Notes under the pieces: generated by a model
Seen by the model: the letters and a program-made list of their open reading frames with translations, nothing else
Told to the model about the DNA's origin: nothing
Database searches by the model: none
In this document: piece by piece, positions 13,451-24,929 of the stretch
Layout: each line of letters begins with the position of its first letter
How positions within the stretch are numbered: position 1 is the first letter of the stretch
Translations under genes and position numbers: made by a program
NCBI GenBank assembly: GCA_935421135.1
Contig: OW285196.1
Span: 4,073,001-4,137,000 of the forward strand
Direction: 5' to 3'
DNA: 64,000 nucleotides
Source of the DNA: Bugulina stolonifera
Taxonomy: Eukaryota > Bryozoa > Gymnolaemata > Cheilostomatida > Bugulidae

Positions 13451-13652
13451 GTCGTGTTATACAAAAACTAATGTGATTGAATAATTCCAGTTTGTCAAAC
13501 CCAATAGCTTCAAAATATTTCAATATAACTCAATGCACACGTACATGTAGAGCTGTAGGTCATCAATTTAGGCCAGTATTATTGGGTCAAACTTTACTTG
13601 TTTACATCTAACAAGATTAAAATTTTAGGTGGGAATCTACATAGTATGTCTT

Positions 13653-14525
13653 CAGGGCCGTAGCGCCCTAAGAAATGTTGGTGGGGCCAAAATATTAGGT
13701 CGGGGGTCCAGGGGGCCGCCTAGGCCCCCTGGCGGGGTCCGGGGCAGCGCCCCGGCCGCCGGCGCCCTGAGAGTGTTTTTCAGAAAAATAGAGCAAATTT
13801 GAAGCAGTTCAGGCTTACCTGTGTAATAACATTAAATATAACCCAGCCTCATACATATATGTGCATGTACATGTATACATTGTATCTGTTCACAGTTATG
13901 ACTGAACATAAATCATTCAACTCTAACGACATTTACAAATACTTAACTCCTTTACAATGATGAAAAACATGCAATGAAATGAAGTAGAGCTAACGAATCT
14001 ACAAAAAGCGGCTGAACGCATGTGTTTCTTTCCTACCATAGAGATATTTCTTATTTCTCCATATAAGATTGAATGCCTAAGTAAATATATTGACAACAAT
14101 GTAGGGCAGACAGATAGCCGAATCCAAAAAGTTTGTTCGATTGAAAACTAATATAATTGTTTAGATTTTCAAGGTTTATATTTTTTAACACACCCAGTAC
14201 ATGGACTGTGTATATGGCACCTCTTGTACTGTATACTGTGATAATATTCAAACTTAGAGTTATCTCCCCTGACAGGTTTTCAATATCTAAAACGTTACAT
14301 AACTGCAGTTAAGTACAGTGATATTTAAAATTTTATGATATAAAAGTGTTTAGCACACTTATTATCACCATATCCTTACATATGTTGTAAACTCCACAAA
14401 TAGGAAAGTAGAAGAAACTTTAAACACTTATCTGACCATGATAATAAATTGACTAGTTTTCGACTTTGCAACGCTTAAAGTTGAGACGGCCAGGCCGCAG
14501 GGCCGCATAGGGCACTACGGCCCTG
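13653..14525. mobile_element. 873-bp hAT-like non-autonomous element
   Basis: Ends are CAGGGCCGTAG and CTACGGCCCTG, perfect 11-bp inverted termini. Flanks TATGTCTT (13645-13652) and TATGTATT (14526-14533) form an 8-bp target duplication with one mismatch, as expected for hAT. The left part is very GC-rich, with a hairpin at 13708-13732 (10-bp arms CCAGGGGGCC / GGCCCCCTGG). No transposase ORF is present. Confidence 0.75.
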
Positions 14526-14533
14526 TATGTATT

Positions 14534-15356
14534 ACATATACTATATGTACAATTTATATTAATTATAGGCATAAGTTTTTTTTTAGTTTTGATATGGCAT
14601 ATAGGCCTAAGCTGCTCTCAATGTGCATGTTTCCACAAACAGTTAAGACTGAATTATTAAAATAACTCTTTTTATTGTCAATTGGCCATTACACAACTAA
14701 ATTGTATTAACTAACAGTATACTTGGCACCTACCAGTTAATAATATAACACAATAGAATTTATTCTAATGGTTTTGATAGCACAATTTACTTAGTATGAA
14801 GGTGTCAAACTATCACTGAAAATGCTTTACTGTCAGATTGGTGTCATTACTGAGGATTGCAACATGTTTCTCCTTCCTGTAATAAATTTCTCAACTAAAC
14901 AAAAGGAGATAATTTTTGAGCAGCTATAGGTATTTGTTGATTAAGTAACCGCTGATCATATGATTGACATAATTATACATGTTTGTAATGATGTATACAC
15001 ATACATGTATGTACAATACATCAACCACTGTAATATGTGTAAATAGATTACTAATATCTACTCAATGGTGTGTAATAATATAATAGAAGTACATAAATAT
15101 ACAATTGAATTCTCTTTCAAGTATCTGTGTAAGCTGATGTTCGTATATTATATCTGCATGTATTTACTGTAGTTACCTCCTACATTGAACCATATTCTAA
15201 CATGGTACTCTTATCATATCAATGTCGGTTATGGTTGGTAGACATTAGTTCTGGTGACAAAGAGCACTATTTTATCCACTACTAAACAACAATAAAACTG
15301 ATGTTGGTAAAGTGGTGTCAAAAGCAGAATTATATTTACAACACTTTTATAAAATT
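14534..15356. other. 3' flank of RRM-like copy 2
   Basis: 15117-15356 matches the sequences just downstream of exon 4 in other copies (6.65, 40.3, 44.2 and 54.7 kb; shared 'aacaataaaactgatgt'). 14534-15117 resembles 43.9-44.2 and 54.4-54.7 kb. No gene was seen. Confidence 0.5.
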
Positions 15357-16422
15357 GTGACCCCTGCTATCAGAATCGGACATCGCGCGGTGAATTGACT
15401 TCCACGCAATAAGCGCTCAAAGTCCAAAAAGCTAAACTGAAACTTACCATGCTGATTCTCAGCTTTCAATGTTATTATACTAATTGAAGCATGCTCTTTC
15501 ACTTTCTACTAACCAATTAGCAATCAGTACAGCATAAATAGGTGTAAACTTCGCTCAAAGTCATTGCTAATGGAGTCACGTGACTTATCATGGAGGCACA
15601 TGGTGGGACCAGGATTTTACTCGCTTTGATTATTTAAACCAATATTGTTACTTTATGGATCTTGCTGAGGACCTTTCTGACCAAGAAAGTAAAGGAGAGG
15701 AAAGAAACTAGCTTTATGCTATTAATTTAGGTGTGGCTACACACACCTCAGGCCCAGGATGGCCCTGATATACTGGGAGATATTGATAATAATAGCGCAA
15801 AAATTGTGAAAATTCTTCAAAATTATAATTATCAATATTCCTGTTGTTAAAGACTTTTGAGTGATTTCAGGATGCACAAGCTTATTACCAAGCCAAGCAT
15901 TACCAGTTTTACTGTTGAAATGATTCAATCTGTGAGAGATGTGCTCACAGCTCTTGACCAGCCATTACTAGATCTCCTAAAATTTATTAAGCAAAATCTC
16001 TCCCACAATAGTCAATTCTGTCTGCTTCTACTAATTCCCACAAGGCCAAGAAGAGAAAATACTTTGTAAAGATTTCCATTATGAAGGTGAGCAACTATTT
16101 CATCAATCAAATGGTTAGTATGACATTAAGCTACCTGAATTATAGGCTGAGGCTAGTATTTCACTAGTAAAGATAAAGTTTAGCTCATACTTCAAAATTA
16201 GTTCTGCTGCAATCTCCATGTGTACTACACATACATGTGACTTACCACATATCCTACCCTCTTTATCCTATTTGAGTAACCAATGTGCATCACATGTACA
16301 TTACATTAGAATCAATAACATAGGTTGAAAACTCACATAAGTGAGTATCTACATGTACATGTATTTATCTTAAGTTATTAAGTAAAACAATTCATGTCCA
16401 AGGTATCCATGACTCTTTGTAG

Positions 16423-17391
16423 GAACATCAATCTGTTGCCAGGCTTTTATGTGTATGAACAGCAGTGGGACGTCTCCTCTATTTTTAGCCTTGTCAAGTC
16501 ATTATAAGGAGTGTGGTACAACTCCCTTCAACTTCAGCGACTTCAAGTTACAACATCAAAGCAGTCAACTTTGGCCAAGCTTATAGTGGACTTCCTGAAT
16601 GCAGACGGCTCTATCCATGCACTAGCCCTCCTAGGATGGATTCCAGGTAAGTTGACTTTCTACAGGCAATAAACCTTCTTTTCCTGATATAATTTTCATT
16701 ATCATTGATTCCAGAATGGGCCTCTGTTGCTAAAAAGCAAAGATGAAGGCAGATTACATAAGTCCGTCCGCATTACAGATCATACCCAAATATTGTAATA
16801 CGTAGGTACACTGTATTATTATACATGTATCACATTGCTCTAATACTGCAGTAGTAAACGTACACATAGTTTGAATCTACTAGTATTATATACTCACATG
16901 TATTTTATCCGTCTCCCATAACCTCTGCCTTCCTCCTTCAAGTACTAAAGTGCAGTGATCATTTCCAAAAAACTAGCAATGAAAAGCTTTGTGGCAAAGC
17001 TATGCATACATCAGCTATCAGCTTTCAGTATCTTGTTGTATGACTGCACATGTTTTGTGATAGCTAGCAAGTCACAGTGAGGTAATGGTTTAGCATGTGG
17101 GTTTGTAATCTGGAGGTCTAGAGTTCAAATCTAGTCTACTACATCTGCTACGCTTAAGTTTTTGTTTGTCTTATTTTTTTACTGTCAAAATTATTAATAC
17201 ACAACATACTCTCAACAGGATTCAAGAAAACAGATGTTAAGGTGCTACCATCTGATCTCGCAATAGAAGGACTATGGAAAGACTACAACTCAATGAAGTT
17301 CATAATTTGGTCTATTTCACCAGAATGGCGGAATCCGGATAGTTCTAACCTACCTACCTCAAAGACCCTTCTCAGGGCTACCCACATATGA
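16423..17391 (+). pseudogene. Two-exon frame inside the TIR element, unrecognised
   Basis: An exon at 16423-16646 follows a TTTGTAG acceptor and ends CCAG|GTAAGT. The next, 17219-17391, follows CAACAG and ends at TGA. Splicing keeps one frame: NINLLPGFYVYEQQW in the first exon, LIVDFLNADGSIHALALLGW near its end, then FKKTDVKVLPSDLAIEGLW in the second. One in-frame TAA (after SLVKSL) interrupts the first exon, so this copy is probably dead. No catalytic motif known from transposases was identified. It may be the element's own protein or a captured host gene. Confidence 0.45.
17071..17146 (+). repeat. tRNA-derived (SINE-like) segment
   Basis: It contains an A-box-like TGGTTTAGCATG and a B-box-like GAGTTCAAATCTAG at tRNA spacing, with a TTTGTAA anticodon-like loop (threonine TGT) between. 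The anticodon stem does not pair well, so this is a tRNA pseudogene or SINE head rather than a working tRNA. Confidence 0.45.
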
Positions 17392-18001
17392 GAGACCATT
17401 TTGTTAACTTGTTACAAGATGTGCAGTATCTTCTATTTCACTTGCATGGAAATCTGTGTTAAAATTTATGTTAATGCTGCCTGTCCATCGCAATTGGTGC
17501 ACAAGTTCATTTTCACTGTTTTTGTCGAAAATCCGAAATCAGTATCTCTTGTTTAAGTGGGGATGGGACACAAGATATTGTTTTTACATTGTTTTTAGTT
17601 GTTTCATCAGATTCCTCACACATTCTTACCCCTAGTCAGTGAAAACTAGCAATGTAAGTCAATTAGATATGCCCGTTGCTAAGTTCTGAATAGTGTAAAC
17701 AATAAATTATTGGTTCGAAAACTTTAAACCAGATTTTCTCAGTTCGACTTTTTATGAAAATCGACAGATATGGACCCAGTATTATCTTGATAAAAATTGA
17801 ACCGTTGGTGCTAGAATAAAAAGAAAAACAGATTTGAAATCCTCATAAATTTCTACATCTGAAAACATAAGTATCTCAAAATCTTTGGGTACCTCCCGAT
17901 GTCTGATTCTGATAGCAGGGGTCACAATTACATTATATTACAGCACATCACATCATATTATTTACATTAAATTGACATCATATTGCAATATATTTACGAA
18001 A

Positions 18002-18818
18002 TTAGTCTAGCATATAATATAGGTAATCTTCAACGTTTCCCCACGTCATCCATATCTCTAAATAGGGATGTACCAGCACCTGCAAGTACAGTATAACATG
18101 TGTCAAAAGAGAGCTAAATAGGATGGTTTATGTGCATTATACAAAACTAGTGAGAATCAAGTCATTCATTCATTTTTTGAGAAGTTTGTATAAAATTCCC
18201 AGTATAATCTACAGCATAATAGACATAGGTAACCATAGTAACCATTACTATTAACATACCACTAGCATCTCAGTTATCAGCATCAGTCAATGGTCACAGT
18301 CTACAATAAGTGTTTAGTGTAACTAATTTAATCAATTATATTACTCACCTGTGAACCATCTTTTTGGTATATGGAAGGTAAACAAAGTCTTCCTTATATC
18401 TTAGTGCATTTCCTTTTTAACCTTTCTATACTTTCATACATGGAAAACGTTGCTTGTCCTGTGTAGAAATCAAACAAACAGTCATACCATATCCGGATAT
18501 AACTTTGGTCAGTGACTGCTATAACTCTAGCCCAGTTAATCATATGAGAGTACATTCTTGTTAACAGAAAACCTGCTTAACTCAAACTCCAAGGGACCAC
18601 CCTAACTAGTTTGAATTAGGGCTGAGTTTGAATTGTAAGATCACTTCACTTAATTGAGGTCATTAAAGTGTATAAGCCGTATGCTGAATGATACAACTTC
18701 CACTATATCAGTTTACATTATAAATTTGGTCGTCTTACCATACAAAGTACTAGAAAGATTCCTCTCCATAAATTTACCTTTACTCTCCCAAACTGTGATA
18801 GAAATACTTGCAGTGCCT
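18002..18818 (-). pseudogene. RRM-like gene, alpha subtype, copy 2 (broken)
   Basis: Exon 4 (18002-18079) is open but carries one extra codon (YLYYMLD). Exon 3 (18349-18458) keeps its length of 110 nt but has an in-frame TAA after KCTKI. Exon 2 (18739-18818) is 80 nt instead of 81, with one base lost after GRVKV. No exon 1 was found up to 19.8 kb, although the intron-1 sequence typical of the 45.3 and 55.8 kb copies is present. All introns keep GT-AG edges. Confidence 0.75.
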
Positions 18819-19805
18819 CTACAACATATATGTGCATGCACAACAAATCTGTATACTATAAGATCCTAGCGAATATTGCCAATGGATGGGAACTACATGT
18901 TGGAAAGAGTTAGATACATGTACACTGTACATGATTTTAATGTTCCAGGTAACAGACATCATAGGCAGAAGTCACAATAGAAAACCTTTATAACTATGAT
19001 GTACATTGTGGCCTACTACTTTTTGTAAACATAGGCCTTTAATGTAGGAAGGACAAATACAACCTGTTATTAGTATTATGAACAGCAGACTTTTTAATGC
19101 TGCAGGGAATTATATCTATATCTAAGTTGGTTATGTATGATGTAAAACACTGCACAATGTGGTATTTTAACTACATAACGTTGCAACAGTTACGTAGAGT
19201 GGTCAGGCCAGCAGACAGTAATCCGTGTAAACTGAGGATTGCATCATGCTGTCACCTTATAAATATATCCCTATGAATGAGTTGAGGAGAAGAATTCCAC
19301 AAATATAAAATGTGGATTTCTACTTTGTACTTCCCAATATGGGTCTCACTGGGCACAGAGTGTGCACCCTGGCAGCATATAGCCTGAGCACAGAGAGAGG
19401 GAAGTGAGGCTAACCAAGCTGACACTAGTCTAATGTCAACAGTCTACATGCAATTGAATATTATAATGTGATATTTAACTAATATATAAAACCATTGCTG
19501 AACTGAAGTCAATAACATAATATGTCAAACCCTTAACTTAAAAGGGGTTCCAAGACATAATTAGTGAGAAAGTAGTAGGGGGCCTACAATGGAGATTTGT
19601 TAATAAACAATATTGAAAAAGTACAGTATAGCAGGGAATATAGATGTAAGTAATAGCACATGCGATAATATAAAAATCACTATTTACATGTATTCGCATA
19701 ATAATCATATTAGGTACATGTATGATTCTGTTTAAACTTAATAAATATATCCAGTATAGTTACATTGCTACCTTCATGTATTGATTGTAAAATGCAATAC
19801 AATTC

Positions 19806-20585
19806 TGTCTAGCGCGTACAGATGGCAAGTTATGTTTCCCTGCATCATCCATTTTTTATATGAACGGGTAAATTTGTATCAGTCCTGTAAAAATATAATC
19901 TTGAAAACTATTTACCATTTCTGATGTTATATTTACAAAAGATAAGCAGAGGGTGTATGGTTAAATATAATACATAAAGTTTATTTGTAGTATCAACATA
20001 ATAGGCATATTATATACATGTAATTTAATTATTATTTAATACTAAAGGATGCGTAGGACATGAAAATATATATATTCAGTCTAGAATGTAGAGATGGCAA
20101 GCTATGTTGCCCCATGTCATTCAATTTATGATCTTGTAGCAGGTTGTGTATTCATACATGTAATTTAGTTGAACCGTAGCTTTACATATCACGCTACCTT
20201 CTACATGTACATGTATTTACTGTATTATAATTAAATATTTGAATAGTGTAATTGCTGGTTTATTCATCTACCAAGAATGAGATGGTCAATGTCCTAAACA
20301 ATCTACTCTAATTACCTTAAACATTTCTACTGCTGTCTGATGTTATACATGTACATGTACATAAACTCAGAGTGGTTGGTTGAATGTATATTGTAATAGG
20401 CGTTATATTGTAGTATATACATGAATGTTGTATAATATAATTGCTCTAATATAAAAGATATAAATATGTAGAAAAGATGAATATGAAGACATGTGTGTGA
20501 AGAAATAAATTTAGTCTAGCATGTAGAGATGGCAAGCTATGTTACCCCATGTCATCCATTTTTCTTTGAATGGGTGAATAGGTGT
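19806..20585 (-). pseudogene. Three RRM-like exon-4 copies in a row
   Basis: Exon-4-like pieces lie at about 19806-19884, 20076-20150 and 20511-20585. The last is open: after an acceptor ACAG it reads TPIHPFKEKWMTWGNI, then ACHLYMLD and TAA, exactly 25 codons as in other copies. The second reads MTWGNIACHLYILD but has TGA where tryptophan should be. The first (KKWMMQGNITCHLYALD) has an upstream stop and no terminal stop. They form a distinct subtype with ACHLY in place of KDYLY. Confidence 0.6.
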
Positions 20586-21245
20586 CTGTAAAAATATAAT
20601 CCATATCCAATAATAACTAATTGAAAACTGGTAACTGTGGTAACAGCAGTGTGTCATCACCTGTTCTTAACTCATTCACTAATTACTTGTAATGCTTTAT
20701 TTACAAGAATTATTGACCCCAAATCTATACTTGTTGTCATGTGACACTCATACACCAGTTGCTAAGAAATGTGTGTTTAAAATACAGAGTTTGCGTAGAA
20801 GTATAGATGGGTCAGACATTAGCATAGTAAACGTACAATACACATACATATAATCCAAACAACTCTATGAATTTAAAGCAAAAAATGTAACTACTTAAAA
20901 GAAAAGGCTACAAACAGATCAACAAACATTAAATTAAACTGTGCAAAAATGGGTAAAAAAGAATGCAGGAAAAGTTCAATTGTTGTTAATTCAAAGCTCT
21001 TTGTGCTGCTTTCTGCAGATATAGCAAAAAGAATTAACTGGCTGCAAACAAGTCAACAAACATGTAACTATTCTGCAAAAAGTAGTAAAATAATAGTTAA
21101 TACAATTATGCAGGGGGAGTCTGGAGTTGCCCTCTCTTTCCACATAATTAACAAGAGTGGACAACTTTGTATGTGTGAAATTAATAGCCGATATAGACTC
21201 GGCATTCAGATACTATAGCTTTAAAATTGTTTGTCACACACACAC

Positions 21246-22343
21246 CGTATACTCTCTCAAGTTCTGGATTTATGAATGTTCAGCTTTTGCTTTCCCATAT
21301 TGTCCCAGAAAGGCTCGAAGTGTGTCTGTGATGGATTGGCGTCAATGTGTTTTAATACGTCAATGTGTTTTAATACGTATCAAAAGCATTATATTATGTG
21401 CACGTATGTATATACACTATAGAATGTATATAAAGAAAGCATTTTGGCTACCATAATACTCAGTTGGCAGCGTTAAACATGTGTTTCAATTGTTATCATG
21501 GACTACAATGCAAGTTAGTAAATGTAATCAGGTGGGTTACTCACTGGTGGCCCTTCCTTTAGATAAATTGATGGCAAACAAAACCAGTATTAGTTAGTGC
21601 AATCAGGACTGTTACTCACTTATGAATGGTCATTCAGGTAAAAAGGTTGCAAACAAAATCTTCCTTCTCCCATATAACATTTTACTATCAGTCTTTTGAT
21701 GCTTTCAGTCTTCTAAATGTGCAAAGCTGAAAAGGAAGTACTATATTATACAACTAGGGTACTATTTGGCTGTTAGGTCAACCATTCTGGTTTGGCTGAT
21801 GATTAGTAGAGAACTTCTGTTTAATTGATGTTTAGTTCTGGCAATTAAATGATATAATTCTAGCTGGTGCTAAAAAGCTGTGAGCTTGCCCTATCTACTA
21901 CGATGGAGCGTGTGCTCTCTACACCACTAACATTATCATAAAAGAGCAAAAACATTGTTTTTGCTAAAATGTTAACTTTACATGTGAGTTATACACTTTG
22001 TCTGGTTTAGTAGTTCATAGATGGGCATTAACAATATTGTGGTTTACACTCAGTAGAAACTGTAGGTTGTATACAGTACATGTATCTCACCTGTCCATGT
22101 ACATTTTTGAATAAATTATCATATTGTATGTGTGCACTATTTGTGTCATGTAGCACATGTTTACACTGGGGTATTTCATTGTTTGTACAGGCAAAAGAAG
22201 GCAATATTTATAAAATTGTCTTCTCTTGATTGTGACAGTTGAATTTTTTTGAATCCACCATAAATATACTTTCTCCAAGTTCTGGATTTTAGAAAGCTCA
22301 GTACAAAAACTACTTTGCCTTCTCTTTGGTATAGAGTGCTCTC
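21246..22343 (-). pseudogene. Scattered RRM-like exon 2 and exon 3 remnants
   Basis: 21246-21325 is exon-2-like (TLRAFLGQYGK, then a frame break and stop) with a CACAG acceptor. 21539-21590 is the 3' end of an exon 3. 21620-21726 is an exon-3-like piece reading ESIKRLIVKC and ending at a GTGAGT donor, but it has a stop. 22259-22343 is exon-2-like (GKVVFVLSFLKSR). The order of pieces implies at least two decayed genes. 22320-22353 and 22386-22420 are near-repeats of each other ('ctctcacactt'). Confidence 0.5.
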
Positions 22344-22431
22344 ACACTTGACAGGGAATACTCCTACATTTGGTATTAGGTTGTCTTCTCTTTGTTATAG
22401 AGCACTCTCACACTTATGAGAGAGCATAGTA

Positions 22432-22680
22432 TAGTTTTTTTTTAATATTTTCCACTCAGACCCTCGAATGAGGTAAAAGTGTGGAACACGATAATACTGT
22501 GCTTAGGTAATGTTTGTTTTGCTTTTTTGTTATTATTTATGTATGAATGTGTATAAATATTTTTTTTTTAATCTATACACCTGTCAGCTCTTTAATTTAA
22601 TCTCCTCTCCCATCACGGATAGTTTTCGGCCAGAATGAATAATAAAAAGATTTTGAGCGAATGTATGGCACAAAAGTATT
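22432..22680 (-). mobile_element. LINE 3'-end fragment
   Basis: Matches 37060-37350, the 3' end of the LINE at 37-39.8 kb, including 'ccctcgaatgaggtaaaag' and 'ttcggccagaatgaataat'. The plus-strand T run at about 22436-22445 is the poly(A) tail. It is strongly 5'-truncated. No clear target duplication was found. Confidence 0.75.
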
Positions 22681-23037
22681 TTGTTTAGATAAAGTGCATG
22701 GTGAGAGTTGAGTTCTACTCTTCTGTCATTTTAAATAATTAATCTATTATAATCCAGCTAGTACTTCATCTACTAAAACACTTAGAGAGTTTAGTTTAAA
22801 GTAATAGTAAGTATTTTATTAAATTTTTATGATATTTGAACCGAATCTTCCACTGAAGGATCGATGGACTATCAGTTCTTCAACATTGCTGAGTAATGTG
22901 AAAGCATCAGAGTTATATGTTTTGTCAGTAGTAAATCGCCACGAGGACTAGGTCTCCCACTGTGCTTCTTGTGGAGGCTCCAGAAGCCAAAGTCGATGTT
23001 ATGAGCATAGGAGCTCATGGACTGTGTGCAGCTCATA

Positions 23038-23143
23038 GATGTACTAATGTTGGGGCAACACGAGAGCAGGCAGGGTGAGTTGTACAGCTAGATGTACTAA
23101 TGTTGGGGCAACCCGGGAGCAGGCGGGGTAAGTTGTACAGCTG
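23038..23143. repeat. Two tandem 53-bp units
   Basis: The sequence starting 'gatgtactaatgttggggca' at 23038 recurs at 23091 with a few substitutions. It lies inside the transposon-derived block next to the integrase-like piece. Confidence 0.7.
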
Positions 23144-23330
23144 GTCTGGAAGACGAAGTTCCCGTCCCATTATCAGGAAGTTGGGGGTTTCCTTGGTTAC
23201 AGATGACATAAGGTCATTGTTGTCACGCAGACTATCTTATTTTTTAATTTCCTTTTCAACAACGGCACGGAAGCTATCAGCACTCAAAAACGTGTGGCCC
23301 ACTTCAATATAATTTAGCATTATAATTTCT
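23120..23330 (-). pseudogene. Retroelement integrase-like fragment
   Basis: The minus strand contains TPNFLIMGRELRLPDQLY. This resembles the segment near the end of Ty3/gypsy-type integrase cores, where a TP..LM.GRE..LP motif is usual. Just upstream, past a stop, is VGHTFLSADSFRAVVEKEIKK, a phrase seen in transposon-associated proteins. The frame is too short and interrupted to assign a family or to be functional. Confidence 0.35.
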
Positions 23331-23399
23331 GTCACAATTTTGTCACTATTAAAGAGGTGTATAATTTGTAGTTCTTGTTCTTGTCCATGTACTAAACAA

Positions 23400-24260
23400 T
23401 CTGATTATAGTCCCTGTCCTCTTCCAGAGCTACTACTATTGAATATGTTATTTCTTCGGCTTTTCGACTTCCGGTAGCGTCGTTCAACACAGTTGAGTTA
23501 ACCTTGTTATTTTCGCAGTCTCTGTTTATGGGAGCAATCTATGGTGAAACAACAAGGTGTTTTTTTGAGCATGCCGATTTGAAACCTGACAACCGAAGTA
23601 ACATCACAACTTGTTGGAGATCAATACTTCGTATTATCTTGCCGGGCACTGTACTTCTAAATTAATGCTGTATATCTATACCAAAATAATTTAAATGTCA
23701 CTAAATGCCCCGCCATGAGCCAGGTTGGATGCCAGTACAAAAAATACATGCTAGGTCCTTGTTACTGGCTGTCGCAGGCATCACAAGAGGCAATGCGCAT
23801 GTGCTTACATGGATGTAGGATTCTGCTGCTTCATGGCCGCAAACAATCTTTGGCCTGCAGGGCCGGCCTCCTGCAGGAACCGTCTTTGCTTCTGTTGCAT
23901 ATATGAGGAGGTGGTGGAGTTGCATTCTTTAGACAGCTTTGAGCATCCTGCCGTGCTCAGCAACTTCGACTCCTTTCCCCTTCAAAAGACATGCGGGGGT
24001 GTTGTGCAGTGTCTTACTAAATGAGTTGCCTGCAAAATTATTTACCGGAGAGGCTATATACATGTGTATCGTAGTGGAAATAAAATCGGTCACAGCAATA
24101 CACATAATTTGTCACAAACAGTGCAATGTGTATTTTAACATCTTTACGCAAAGAAGCAATATGGTGGCAAGGGATTATCGTAAAAACTGCCACATTACAG
24201 CATCAGTCTGACAAACCTGTTGCATGCAACCAACCTTTCATCATAGAGACAGCTGTCTTG
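23400..24260. other. Transposon-like debris, no gene recognised
   Basis: Higher GC than the surroundings. Several overlapping ORFs on both strands (for example 23701-23925 minus, 23715-24024 plus) were examined and none looks like a known protein. Confidence 0.35.
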
Positions 24261-24266
24261 AGTTGC

Positions 24267-24308
24267 ATATCCATATATCATCATCAGAGGAATGATGTAT
24301 GGATATAT
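24267..24308. repeat. Imperfect hairpin
   Basis: 'atatccatatatcatca' faces 'tgatgtatggatatat' across a short loop, giving about 16 paired bases with one mismatch. It lies just downstream of the piggyBac-like tail and could be a transposon end or chance. Confidence 0.4.
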
Positions 24309-24348
24309 ACCTATTATACTAAATAAAATGGTAGATAGATAAACAATA

Positions 24349-24642
24349 TTATTGGGTGTGCTCGCTAATGAAACATGATTTGCACATATTGGAGGCACAG
24401 CATGCGCAGCCATACACTGTTTCTATTGCACCCGCTGAGGGTGCTCGCCACCTCTTCATTTTTCTAACAACACAATCCGTTTTACGGCCCTGAAAATTAA
24501 AGAAAGAATGAGTTGGGGTGAAGTCTCTTCTGACTAAGTGCTCTACTTGCTTGCTACTAAAACTGTCAATTAGCTTTCTTGCTATTTCAAGTTTGGAGGT
24601 TTTCATTGATTCGAGCCGGCCATCCTCCACTGGCCTATTCAT
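24349..24642 (-). pseudogene. piggyBac-like transposase C-terminus
   Basis: A 97-aa frame with LIDSFSSKQ near the middle and a Cys-rich end: DCVVRKMKR, then YGCACCASNMCKSCFISEHT. The spacing of CxxC...C..CF...H is that of the zinc-binding tail at the C-terminus of piggyBac (PGBD-type) transposases. The usual second Cys of CVVC is Arg here. The catalytic DDD domain is not found upstream (24650-24930), so it is a fragment. The family call rests on the tail motif only. Confidence 0.45.
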
Positions 24643-24929
24643 TTTTCACGAAATATGATAATTGACCATAGAGAAGTTTACTAAGGTAAAGAACGCACAG
24701 CCTTACCTTTACAATCTCAAACATGTAGTTGAGAGACGCTATGTCTAAACGTTAAGTAGCATCATTAATCTTGCTACTTGCGTGACTTTTTTATGGCCAT
24801 CATAGTGCAGAAGTCTCACAAAGTCACGTTGGTGTAATGAATAATAATCTCATCAACTTTGAGAGAACTTACTAGCTTCAATAGAGCAGTGAACTCTCTC
24901 CAATAGACATTTTGTACATAGTATGCAGC

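Larger units (their letters stand above)
15357..17925 (+). mobile_element. 2.57-kb terminal-inverted-repeat element, family unknown
   Basis: It starts GTGACCCCTGCTATCAG and ends CTGATAGCAGGGGTCAC. The inverted repeats run about 34 bp with three mismatches. AATT lies on both sides (15353-15356 and 17926-17929), while related loci without the element (for example 40546, 'attataaaattacatcat') have a single copy. Because AATT is a palindrome, the true duplication could be shorter. Inside are plus-strand coding pieces: 15583-15708 (reading GGTWWDQDFTRFDYLNQ...), 15857-16069, and a two-exon frame at 16423-17391. A tRNA-like segment is at 17071-17146. The superfamily was not recognised. Confidence 0.7.
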
